DNA of 43,723 nt from Chloroflexota bacterium (GTDB lineage: Bacteria; Chloroflexota; Dehalococcoidia; Dehalococcoidales; JAUVZV01), in the NCBI GenBank assembly GCA_030602375.1, contig JAUVZV010000003.1, forward strand, positions 1-43,723, written 5' to 3'. Position 1 is the first letter of the stretch. Each line of letters opens with the position of its first letter. The notes beneath the pieces were generated by a model that saw nothing but the letters and a program-made list of their open reading frames with translations, was not told the origin of the DNA and made no database searches. Below, piece by piece: positions 1 through 10,162 of this stretch. Position numbers and translations under genes: made by a program.

Positions 1-188
1 CACCAGACCTCAGTCAAGCGAACCAGCTTACTCGGTCGTTCTGGAACATCCAATACCTTCCAGGTAAGGTACTTTCTAACCCCTGGCATCTGCTTAACCT
101 CGTGGACATGCTTCCCCATATACCACTCTTCCCCTTCCTCAACAGAGACACCATCAGGATAGCGGAAAAGCCAAATATCCCTTACCAT
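1..188 (-). CDS. Partial CDS at left edge, EthD/dimeric alpha-beta barrel-like small protein
   Basis: Reverse-strand reading frame from ATG at 188 (MVRDIWLFRYPDGVSVEEGEEWYMGKHVHEVKQMPGVRKYLTWKVLDVPERPSKLVRLTEVW...) with SD AAGGAGG upstream; runs off the window edge. Family by resemblance only. Confidence 0.6.
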   Translation of the reverse strand, partial: MVRDIWLFRYPDGVSVEEGEEWYMGKHVHEVKQMPGVRKYLTWKVLDVPERPSKLVRLTEVW

Positions 189-387
189 TTATAAACCTCC
201 TTAATTTGATTTTATTTACTTGCTACTAACTTAGCACTATATCATAAACTAAAACTACAAGTAATTCCCCTTTAAGCCCAGAGAATAAGATTCATGCTAG
301 AAGGCTTGGCAGATATTGTAGGATGAGAAAGTGAAATGCTATCATAACTAAATAGATTAGTTATTTAAACTAACCATAAAGGAGCAA

Positions 388-834
388 ATGATGACAAATA
401 AGGATAAACTGGATATGGTATCCCCCTGTGGCTATTACTGTTATGGCTGCCCTCTTTATCCGAACACTACCTGTACTGATGAGGTTGTAATTGATAATAT
501 GGCTAAACGGGCAAATGCTTCGATTAAGAATCTACCAGTCTGTAAGGGTTGCCGGGCAACGGATGGCAAACCCCGCGGTTCCCTTTGCCCAACCTATGAC
601 TGCTGTGTCAATAAAAGAGGGCTTGAGTTCTGCTATGAGTGCGAAGACTTCCCCTGCTTGAAACTAGCGCCTGTCAGCCACGGGGCAGCAGTGAGAACAC
701 ACAATAGCAAGATTTACAACCTGCTCATGCTAAAGAGGCTGGGCATCGACGCCTATATTGAGAAGGGCAATGATTGGTGGATACTCTACGCCAGAGGGAA
801 ACACCCGGTTGGAGGTGATGACGCCCAGATATAG
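388..834 (+). CDS. DUF3795-type cysteine-rich protein
   Basis: ORF with CGYYCYGCPLYP...CKGCRA...CPTYDCCVNKRGLEFCYECEDFPC pattern typical of DUF3795. Confidence 0.75.
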   Translation: MMTNKDKLDMVSPCGYYCYGCPLYPNTTCTDEVVIDNMAKRANASIKNLPVCKGCRATDGKPRGSLCPTYDCCVNKRGLEFCYECEDFPCLKLAPVSHGAAVRTHNSKIYNLLMLKRLGIDAYIEKGNDWWILYARGKHPVGGDDAQI

Positions 835-869
835 TCTCGCCGGCACTACTTTACAATACAGGACTTTAA

Positions 870-1721
870 TTATCCCTGCTTGGGGGCTTTAGCTCCTAAC
901 CCCTTGAGCAGCTTCCTGACCGAGCAGAAACGACCGCCATCCAATAGCAGTGTCTCTCCAGTCATGTGGCTTGATGCCTTTGAAGCCAAATACAGGGCAG
1001 CAGTAGCAATCTCTTCCGGCTCAGCTATATGTTTTAGAGCGGTATTATCCTCTGCCTCAGCAGCAATTGATGGATTGGACCACAAAGCTTCAGAAAACTT
1101 TGTCCTCACAATTCCAGGGGCAATACCATTCACCCTGATATTGTACTGTCCCAATTCTTGTGCCAGAACCCGGGTGAGCATGATTACGCCGGCTTTACTG
1201 ATGGAGTAAACCCCAAGACCAACCGAGGGGCTAATACCAGCATCTGAGGCAACATTAATAATGACCCCCCCACCTTTATCTCGCATCAGTCCAGCCACCT
1301 TCTGACTCAGGAAGAAATAACCCTTAAGGTTAAGGCCCAGGGTAACATCCCAGGCTTTCTCATCAATATCAAATATCAAGCCGAATACTGGATTGGTGGC
1401 AGCATTGTTCACCAGAATATCAATATGTCCAAATTCACCAACTGCTTGGTCAACCAGGTTCTCAATTTCTGGAAGGTGGCGAACATTGGCCGCAACCGGC
1501 AAGGCTCGCCTGCCCAACTGAGATACTTCTTGAGCTACTGCCTCAAGGTCTGGGAGCTTGCGGCTGGCAAGTACTATATCGGCACCTGCCTCGGCTAAAC
1601 CAAGGGCAATAGCCCGACCAATGCCACGGCTTCCCCCAGTAACCAAGGCTACCTTGCCCGAGAGATAAAACCTATTTAGTAACGATTCCTTCCTTGGTGT
1701 CGCCTCAGACTGGCTGCACAT
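870..1721 (-). CDS. SDR family NAD(P)-dependent oxidoreductase
   Basis: TGGSRGIG cofactor motif, NNAA, YSISK active-site motif, C-terminal LLLDGG. Confidence 0.9.
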   Translation of the reverse strand: MCSQSEATPRKESLLNRFYLSGKVALVTGGSRGIGRAIALGLAEAGADIVLASRKLPDLEAVAQEVSQLGRRALPVAANVRHLPEIENLVDQAVGEFGHIDILVNNAATNPVFGLIFDIDEKAWDVTLGLNLKGYFFLSQKVAGLMRDKGGGVIINVASDAGISPSVGLGVYSISKAGVIMLTRVLAQELGQYNIRVNGIAPGIVRTKFSEALWSNPSIAAEAEDNTALKHIAEPEEIATAALYLASKASSHMTGETLLLDGGRFCSVRKLLKGLGAKAPKQG

Positions 1722-1774
1722 GTCTTTCCCCTTTCTTGAAATTTTAACCCTGGTTAAGCATTAGGCTATCTGGG

Positions 1775-2122
1775 TTAAGACTTTACCTCGTATGAGCCGA
1801 AGATAAACTCCAGGTCTTCTTCTAATGCAGAAATCTTATCCTTGGAGAAAAGCTTTTCATCTATATCAAGCATCAGCTTTATTTCACCTCTGGCTGAACC
1901 TACAATATGGGCTCTAACACACTCTTTTTGAGCCTCATCTGCCCTACCCTTACACTTGAAGGTCAGCGTGCCGCGGGAGATAAACGATGAGGAGTCGCTG
2001 GGTAACGAGTATGTCTCCATTGTAGCCTCATCTACGGTTGCCCCTTGCTTGGCCACAAAATCCTTCACCTCATCGTATAGCAACTCGGGCTTTAAATCTT
2101 TATATGTCTTTCTAATTTGCAT
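1775..2122 (-). CDS. Conserved hypothetical protein (115 aa)
   Basis: Open frame; upstream promoter-like TTTACA-N17-TATCAT on the - strand overlapping the palindrome GTCTTT-TGT-AAAGAC (2181-2195). Confidence 0.6.
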   Translation of the reverse strand: MQIRKTYKDLKPELLYDEVKDFVAKQGATVDEATMETYSLPSDSSSFISRGTLTFKCKGRADEAQKECVRAHIVGSARGEIKLMLDIDEKLFSKDKISALEEDLEFIFGSYEVKS

Positions 2123-2253
2123 CTTTAGCTCTCCACATTTTCTCCTAGTTACTTCTTGTCTTTATGATAAGGCTTGGCTCGTCTTTTGTAAAGACAAATA
2201 ACATCACCCCGTTTACCCTTTTAACTAAATGAAATCACCTGCCTTCCCATAAG

Positions 2254-2282
2254 TTGCTGCACACCAAGAGGTGTGTTATACT
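2254..2282 (+). promoter_or_regulatory. Sigma70-like promoter of the rpsB operon with palindromic spacer
   Basis: TTGCTG (2254-2259) - 17 nt - TATACT (2277-2282); spacer contains CACACC-AAGA-GGTGTG (2260-2275). Confidence 0.7.
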
Positions 2283-2328
2283 ATTAAACCAGCTAACAGT
2301 AAAGGTTCAAAAGAAAGGGGTCTTAAAC

Positions 2329-3130
2329 TTGCCCAATACAACTACTATCAAGCAACTTCTAGAGGCTGGAGCTCACTTTGGGCATCAAACCAGTCGCTGG
2401 CATCCTCGTATGAAGAGCTATATTTATACCAAGCGCAATGGTATTCATATCATTGACCTAGAACAAACCGCCAGTATGCTGGATAAAGCCTGTGAATTTG
2501 TAAAACAAGTGGTAGCTGAGGGCAAATCAGTCCTCTTCGTCAGCACCAAAAAACAAGCCCAGGAGACTATTGGAGAAGAGGCCAAACGTTGTGAGATGTA
2601 TTATGTCAATCAACGCTGGTTAGGAGGAACACTGACCAACTTTGCTACCATACAAGCTCGCATTGACTATCTAGTCCGGCTGGAAGACCAGCAAGCGAGG
2701 GGGGATTTCAACCGTCTACCCAAGAAGGAAGCCATGAAACTTGAGAAACAAATAGTACACCTCAATCGGAATCTGGGTGGCATTAAGGAGATGACTGAGC
2801 TACCGGGTGCTTTATTTATCGTTGACCTTGTAAAAGAGAGGACTGCCTTAGCTGAAGCCAAACGCGTCGGAATACCAGTTATAGCCACGGTGGATACCAA
2901 TTGTAACCCTGATGATGTTGACTGCCCCATTCCCTCTAATGACGATGCCATAAGAACCATAAAACTCGTCTGCGGTAAAATCGCCGATGCCATCATCGAA
3001 GCCAAAACCGGTGAGGCTTTTGTCCCAGACGAAGGGGGGGAAGAGGAAAGCCCAGAACAGCCTAAAGCTGAGGTTACTAAAGATACCGAAACCCCTGCCC
3101 CTGACCAAGAAGTGGTAATGGAGGGGAAAA

Positions 3131-3150
<20 letters not shown>
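2329..3150 (+). CDS. rpsB: 30S ribosomal protein S2
   Basis: [41 protein letters not shown]...; start set to TTG 2329 after SD AAAGGGG, because the called start (2254) lies in the -35 box. Confidence 0.95.
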
Positions 3151-4371
<1,221 letters not shown>

Positions 4372-4372
4372 A

Positions 4373-4930
4373 ATGGTTGATGAGACTTTACGCAGTGTTG
4401 AAAACAGAATGCAAAAGGCTGTTGAAGCCTTAAGGAAGCAATTAGCTGCCATTCGTACTGGACGCGCCAGCCCTGCCCTAGTTGAGCATATCAAGGTAGA
4501 ATACGCTGGTGTGCCGACACCACTGATTCAAATTGCCGGCATTTCAGTACCCGAAGCCAGGCTTATCATCATTCAACCCTGGGATAGAAGCAGTATCCAC
4601 AGTATTGAAAAGGCTATCTTAGCCTCCGACCTTGGACTAAACCCCTCAAGTGATGGCAATGTAATCCGTATCAACATCCCACCTCTTACTGAAGAGCGAC
4701 GCCAGGAGCTGATTAAAGTAGTACGAAAGAGGGTTGAAGAAGGGAAAATAGAGATACGCAACCTGAGGCGTGATGTCGTAAACAAGCTCAGAGAGCTGGA
4801 GAGGACCAAGGATATATCCCAGGACGAACACCAGCGGGCTCTGGAGCAACTGCAAAGGCTTACCGACAGCTTCATCACTAATACCGAACAGCTCAGGCAG
4901 GAGAAAGAAACCGAACTCATGGAGGTTTAG
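4373..4930 (+). CDS. frr: Ribosome recycling factor
   Basis: LRTGRASPALVEHIKVEYAGVPTPL-like N-terminus, C-terminal RRDVVNKLRELERTKDISQDE. Confidence 0.95.
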   Translation: MVDETLRSVENRMQKAVEALRKQLAAIRTGRASPALVEHIKVEYAGVPTPLIQIAGISVPEARLIIIQPWDRSSIHSIEKAILASDLGLNPSSDGNVIRINIPPLTEERRQELIKVVRKRVEEGKIEIRNLRRDVVNKLRELERTKDISQDEHQRALEQLQRLTDSFITNTEQLRQEKETELMEV

Positions 4931-5002
4931 CAAGACTGGAGTATTTTGCTGCCTTAAACTAGGGCGCAAATTTATGACTGCCTTACCAGTTCGGCGACAG
5001 TC

Positions 5003-5818
5003 ATGCTTAAGAAAAGGGTTATAACTGCACTCTGCGGCATTCCCCTACTTATTGTTATCATCTATTTTGGGGAGCCATACTTCACCACTTTAGTTGCTAT
5101 CTGGGGACTTCTGGCTGTTCTTGAATTCTATAAGATTGTAAGTGCCTCCAAGGTACCACCGCTCACTTATCTGGGTTCAGTTTTCGTTCTACTGCTCATC
5201 CTCAGCCCTCACTATAAACTTATTTTCCCCCAAGTTGAATATGAACTCTTTATGCCATTCCTCCTGACCCTGATGGTTACACTATCTTTAACCTGGACTT
5301 TATTACGCCCCAAGAAAGAAGGGGCTTTTGTCGGCTGGGTATGGACGATAGCCGGCATTATATACATAGGTTGGTTACTGAGCCATTTCCCATCACTAAG
5401 AGGGCTTGAGGAGGGTAGAAACTGGGTGTTTCTTGCCTTTTTTATCACCTTTGCCTCCGATTCCACCGCTTTCCTGGTTGGTAGAAAGATAGGCAAGCAC
5501 CGTCTTGCCCCACGCATCAGCCCCAACAAAACCTGGGAGGGAGCCATTGCTGGGGTTTTGGCTGCTATCACCGTCAGCCTGATATTTATTCTACCTACAC
5601 CCTTAAAATTACCCCTTACCCCTTGGCAGGTGATGCTTTTGGGCTTACTGGTCAGTATTTTAGGTCAACTGGGTGACCTGGCGGAATCTTTGTTTAAACG
5701 CAATATGGGGGTAAAGGACTCGGGTAAACTCCTACCAGGACACGGCGGCTTTCTTGACCGAATGGACAGCGTTGTCTTTGCCGGCATAGTAGTATACTAC
5801 TGGGCTTTGTTTATCTAA
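5003..5818 (+). CDS. cdsA: Phosphatidate cytidylyltransferase
   Basis: MLKKRVITALCGIPLLI..., SDSTAFLVGRKIGKHRLAPRISPNKTWEGAIAG, LAESLFKRNMGVKDSGKLLPGHGGFLDRMDS signature. Confidence 0.95.
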   Translation: MLKKRVITALCGIPLLIVIIYFGEPYFTTLVAIWGLLAVLEFYKIVSASKVPPLTYLGSVFVLLLILSPHYKLIFPQVEYELFMPFLLTLMVTLSLTWTLLRPKKEGAFVGWVWTIAGIIYIGWLLSHFPSLRGLEEGRNWVFLAFFITFASDSTAFLVGRKIGKHRLAPRISPNKTWEGAIAGVLAAITVSLIFILPTPLKLPLTPWQVMLLGLLVSILGQLGDLAESLFKRNMGVKDSGKLLPGHGGFLDRMDSVVFAGIVVYYWALFI

Positions 5819-5919
5819 TGACAGTTAGCTAACTCCCCCAAGGATTTGTCCTGGACAAAAGTCCGGGCAATTTGTGGAATTATACGCCAAGATTTAAGAA
5901 GCCACCTTCAAGAGATCTG

Positions 5920-5975
5920 CCAAGAACATAACCACTGGGCATGTGGAATGTAGTTACGACTTTGTGGAGAGGGAG
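5920..5975. repeat. Imperfect direct repeat copy 1 flanking inserted methyltransferase
   Basis: ...actgggcatgtggaatgtagttacgactttgtggagaggga..., matched by copy 2 at ~6680-6735. Confidence 0.7.
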
Positions 5976-5981
5976 GTGGCA

Positions 5982-6614
5982 CTAAAAAAGATAAAGTGAC
6001 GAGGCATTTGTTTCCTTTGCCTTCACTATTAATATGATTCCGCTCTTGAGGCACTCCCTTTTTTCCTCGAGCAGTTGGTGGTTTTCCAATATTTCATCCA
6101 GTCCACCCCGCTTGATATAGTCCTTGAAACCCCTAAAATGTTCTCTACCAGCAAGGACTTCTCTTGTCCTAACTAAATAGCCGTATAGATTCTTAGGTAA
6201 AGGAACTGCAAAATCAATGAATACCAAGGCGCCACCTTTCTTAACTACTCTTTTCATTTCAGATACTAGCCTATTTCGAGTTCCTATTTCCTTATCGTGC
6301 AATCCGAAAGATGCTGAAGCATAATCGAAGCAACCGTCTTTGAATGGCAGATTAGTTGCGTTTGCTTGTTGGAATGAAGCATTTCCTAAGCCCTGCTTTA
6401 TTCTCTTCTTTGCGGCTAATTCCAGCATATTCGAACTTAGGTCCACTCCGACAGCAATAATACCTCTTTTTGAATAATGGAACACTTGGTCCCCTGTTCC
6501 ACAGCAGACATCTAGAACTCTATCTCCAGCTTTCATTCCTGAAAACTCAGGAGTGTAAAGTCTGATGTCTCTTAATAAGGGGTCTATTACTGTTGCGTAG
6601 TTAAAGATAAACAT
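5982..6614 (-). CDS. Class I SAM-dependent methyltransferase (UbiE/Methyltransf_11-like)
   Basis: VLDVCCGTGDQVFHYSKRGIIAVGVDLSSNMLELA..., LPFKDGCFDYASASFGLHD. Confidence 0.85.
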   Translation of the reverse strand: MFIFNYATVIDPLLRDIRLYTPEFSGMKAGDRVLDVCCGTGDQVFHYSKRGIIAVGVDLSSNMLELAAKKRIKQGLGNASFQQANATNLPFKDGCFDYASASFGLHDKEIGTRNRLVSEMKRVVKKGGALVFIDFAVPLPKNLYGYLVRTREVLAGREHFRGFKDYIKRGGLDEILENHQLLEEKRECLKSGIILIVKAKETNASSLYLF

Positions 6615-6679
6615 AGCTCTAAATCATAGCATTTACCGACTTAGGCGTGAAACTATATATGTAACGGAGCCGCTGTTAC

Positions 6680-6735
6680 CAGAATCACATTACTGGGCGT
6701 GTGGTATGTAGTTGGGATTTTGGAGGGAGAAATGG
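6680..6735. repeat. Imperfect direct repeat copy 2 flanking inserted methyltransferase
   Basis: ...actgggcgtgtggtatgtagttgggattttggaggga... Confidence 0.7.
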
Positions 6736-6874
6736 AATTGAACTTAATGGACTAAAGTTTAGTTCTCTCTTACAACATTGTCAATACCCCACCTTTCCTT
6801 CAACAGTTTCTCCAGATGTGGCTTAGCTCCATTAATGGCGTTAGTACTAGGTTTGTTGTATCATAGTAGGTAAT

Positions 6875-8017
6875 ATGGAGGGGAAGAAAAGGAATTTAGC
6901 TATTCTCGGTTCAACCGGTTCTATAGGCAAGCAAACCCTCCAGGTAGTCCGTGCCCTACCCGACCGCTTTCGTATCCTCGGGCTAGCCGCCGGCACCAAC
7001 ACCACTCTTTTGGCAAAACAGATTAATGAATTCAGGCCAAGATTTGTCTCCAGTCAGGATAGAAGGTTAAAGTCCAGTTTAGCTGAAACCGGGGGTGAGC
7101 TTCTATCCCCGGAAGAAATAGCCAGCCACCCTGAAGTAGATGCCGTTATTATTGCTACTTCAGGAAAGGCAGGGCTTTCTCCTACTTTAGCTGCCATAAG
7201 AGCCGGTAAGTGCATTGCCTTAGCCAATAAAGAGACTCTGGTTATGGCTGGTGAGATTATTATGAGTGAGGTGCGGAAAAACGCCGCCCAAATTTTACCC
7301 CTTGACAGCGAGCACAGCGCCATCTGGCAATGCCTAAATGGTGAAAGACAAAAGCCAGCCAAACTTATCCTGACCGCCTCAGGGGGACCTTTTCTTCATT
7401 ACCCGGCAGAACAGTTAACAAGGGTTACCCCAAGAGAGGCCCTCAAACACCCGTCGTGGCGGATGGGGAGAAGGGTTACTATTGACTCAGCTACCCTGAT
7501 GAACAAAGGGCTTGAGGTTATTGAAGCCCACTGGCTATTTGATATGCCTTTTGAGAATATTAAAATTTTAATTCATCCCCAGAGCATCATCCACTCCATG
7601 GTGGAGTTTCAAGACGGTTCAATTAAAGCGCAACTGAGTTGCCCTGACATGCGACTGCCTATCCAATATGCCCTTTCTTACCCAGAGCGTCTGCCCAACC
7701 CTCAACTCCCGAGGATTAGCTGGGATAAGATTAAGAGCCTGAGTTTTGAGGAGCCTGACTATGACAGCTTCCCCTGCTTAAAACTGGCTATTAAGGCTGG
7801 GGAAAATGGAGGAACCTACCCGGCAGTACTTTGTGCTGCCGATGAGGTGGCAGTTGAGTTATTCCTGTCGGGGCATATCGGATTTGTTGGTATCGCAAGT
7901 CTGGTTAAGCGAGTTTTAGACCAGCATAAAACCCAGGCTCACCCAAGCCTTGAAGAAATTATGGCTGCCGACAATTGGGCCAGAGAGGCAACCTTAAAAC
8001 TGGCAGGAGAAAAATAG
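6875..8017 (+). CDS. dxr: 1-deoxy-D-xylulose-5-phosphate reductoisomerase
   Basis: LAILGSTGSIGKQTLQVV, ALANKETLVMAGE, LPLDSEHSAIWQCL, TASGGPF. Confidence 0.97.
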   Translation: MEGKKRNLAILGSTGSIGKQTLQVVRALPDRFRILGLAAGTNTTLLAKQINEFRPRFVSSQDRRLKSSLAETGGELLSPEEIASHPEVDAVIIATSGKAGLSPTLAAIRAGKCIALANKETLVMAGEIIMSEVRKNAAQILPLDSEHSAIWQCLNGERQKPAKLILTASGGPFLHYPAEQLTRVTPREALKHPSWRMGRRVTIDSATLMNKGLEVIEAHWLFDMPFENIKILIHPQSIIHSMVEFQDGSIKAQLSCPDMRLPIQYALSYPERLPNPQLPRISWDKIKSLSFEEPDYDSFPCLKLAIKAGENGGTYPAVLCAADEVAVELFLSGHIGFVGIASLVKRVLDQHKTQAHPSLEEIMAADNWAREATLKLAGEK

Positions 8018-8020
8018 AGC

Positions 8021-9076
8021 ATGCTAATTACAATATTCTCTTTTATTGCCGTGATACTGGTAATTGTGCTGGCTCATGAACTCGGGCACTTTATTACCGC
8101 CAAAGCCTTCGGGGTAACGGTAAGTGAATTCGGCCTGGGCTTCCCGCCACGGCTCATAGCAATCAAGCGAGGCGAAACAAAATATTCACTTAATGCCTTG
8201 CCCATTGGCGGTTTTGTGAAATTGTCTGGTGAGGAAGACCCAAAGATGCCAGGGGGTTTAGCTGGAAAGAGCAGAGGGGTTAGGTTACTAATTCTCAGCG
8301 CCGGCTCGCTAATGAACCTGCTGTTGCCGGTTCTTTTATTCTCAATTGCTTTTATGATACCTCATAACCTAGCAGTGGGACAGGTGGTGGTGGAAGAGGT
8401 AGCGCCGAATTCCCCCGCCGATAGAGCCGGCATCAAAACCGGGGATACTCTTCTCAGTATCAATGGGAAACCGGTACAAAATCTAGGAGACCTGCGCTAC
8501 ATCCACCTCAACCTGGGCAAGGAAACTAGTATCTTAATTCAGCATAGCGACCTGACTAAAGAGGAAATTCAAGTAGTACCCCGATGGCGCCCCCCAGAAG
8601 GTGAGGGTGCAATTGGTGTTGCGATTAGTCTCCAGGAACCAACAATCGTGCGCCAGTCAGAACCATTCTGGAAAGCAATACCGATGGGGGTAAAGGAATG
8701 TATCGAGACCCTGGCTTTATTTAAGAATATAGCCATTAGCCTTGTTATCAGCGGCACAGCATCTCCAGTGGTAGGTCCAGTGGGTATTGCTCAGATAACC
8801 GGAGAGGTAGCTAAATCGGGGCTTACACCGCTTTTACAATTTGCTGCTTTCTTAAGCATTAACTTGGGTATAATCAATCTTTTGCCCCTCCCTGCCCTTG
8901 ATGGCGGTAGGATTGCCTTCGTTTGTTTAGAGTTACTCAGAGGAGGTAGGCGCATCTCAGTAAGGACAGAAAGACTGGTGCACACCATCGGCTTTTTCAT
9001 GCTGATAGGGTTAATCCTTATCATCACCTACCAGGATATTATTCGCATCATAAGTGGAGAGAGCCTTTTGCCATGA
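8021..9076 (+). CDS. rseP: RIP metalloprotease (site-2 protease family)
   Basis: HELGHF zinc motif, single PDZ-like segment, NLLPLPALDGGRI motif. Confidence 0.93.
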   Translation: MLITIFSFIAVILVIVLAHELGHFITAKAFGVTVSEFGLGFPPRLIAIKRGETKYSLNALPIGGFVKLSGEEDPKMPGGLAGKSRGVRLLILSAGSLMNLLLPVLLFSIAFMIPHNLAVGQVVVEEVAPNSPADRAGIKTGDTLLSINGKPVQNLGDLRYIHLNLGKETSILIQHSDLTKEEIQVVPRWRPPEGEGAIGVAISLQEPTIVRQSEPFWKAIPMGVKECIETLALFKNIAISLVISGTASPVVGPVGIAQITGEVAKSGLTPLLQFAAFLSINLGIINLLPLPALDGGRIAFVCLELLRGGRRISVRTERLVHTIGFFMLIGLILIITYQDIIRIISGESLLP

Positions 9077-10119
9077 ACCCGAGACGCAAAAGTAAAGCCA
9101 TTAAAATCGGTAAGGTAACCGTTGGCGGTAATGCCCCAATCGTGGTGCAGTCAATGACCAAAACTGATACCCGTAATGTTATGTCAACTATAAACCAGAT
9201 TAAAGAGCTCGAAGATTGCGATTGTGAACTGGTACGGGTGGCAGTACCCGATAGAGAAGCCGCCGAGGCTTTAAAGGCGATAAAGAAAGCCGTCTCTGCA
9301 CCCATAATTGCCGATATCCATTTTGACTTTAGGCTTGCCCTTGAGGCACTTAATGCTGGCGTTGAAGGGCTGAGACTTAACCCGGGCAATATCGGTGAGC
9401 CGGAAAGGGTTACCACCGTAGCTAAGGCTTGTAAAGAGAGGGGTGTCCCTATCCGTATCGGGGTCAATGCCGGCAGCCTGCCTCGGGCCCAAAACCCCAA
9501 ACTAAATGTGGCTGAGCAGATGGTTGAAGTGGCTATGAGGCAAATAAGACTCCTTGAGAGCCTCAACTACGACCTGATTAAGGTCTCGCTTAAGGCATTT
9601 GATGTCCCCACTACCATTGAGGCTTATAAGGATATTGCCCAAAAAATCCCCTATCCCCTGCATATTGGTATTACTGAAGCCGGTCCACCCCGAAGCGGTA
9701 TTATCCGCAGTACGGTGGGCATAAGCACCCTACTTTATCTTGGTATCGGGGACACCATCCGGGTGTCCTTATCAGCCCCCCCCAGAGAAGAGGTCATCGC
9801 TGGCTACGAGATTCTAAAAAGCCTTAGCTTGCGCCAGCACGGACCAATACTGGTCAGTTGCCCTTCCTGCGGGCGGGCTGAGGTTGATATTATAAACTTG
9901 GCTGAGGCAGTAGAGGAAGAGCTACTAAAGATTAAAAAACCAATAAAGGTAGCGGTGATGGGCTGCGTGGTCAATGGACCCGGTGAAGCCAAGGACGCTG
10001 ATATCGGCATCGCCTGCGGCAAAGGCAGAGCCATCCTCTTTAAGAAGGGTGAAAAAATTGCTACCATTGAGGAGAAGGATTTTCTGGTGGCGCTGATGGC
10101 AGAGGTGGAGAGGTTTTAG
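9073..10119 (+). CDS. ispG: (E)-4-hydroxy-3-methylbut-2-enyl-diphosphate synthase
   Basis: PIVVQSMTKTDTRNV, DIHFDFRLALEAL, SCPSCGR...MGCVVNGPGEAKDADIGIACG. Confidence 0.97.
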   Translation: MNPRRKSKAIKIGKVTVGGNAPIVVQSMTKTDTRNVMSTINQIKELEDCDCELVRVAVPDREAAEALKAIKKAVSAPIIADIHFDFRLALEALNAGVEGLRLNPGNIGEPERVTTVAKACKERGVPIRIGVNAGSLPRAQNPKLNVAEQMVEVAMRQIRLLESLNYDLIKVSLKAFDVPTTIEAYKDIAQKIPYPLHIGITEAGPPRSGIIRSTVGISTLLYLGIGDTIRVSLSAPPREEVIAGYEILKSLSLRQHGPILVSCPSCGRAEVDIINLAEAVEEELLKIKKPIKVAVMGCVVNGPGEAKDADIGIACGKGRAILFKKGEKIATIEEKDFLVALMAEVERF

Positions 10120-10162
10120 AGGAGGTGAGGTTAATAAATATAGTTAATGGAGTAATAAGGTA

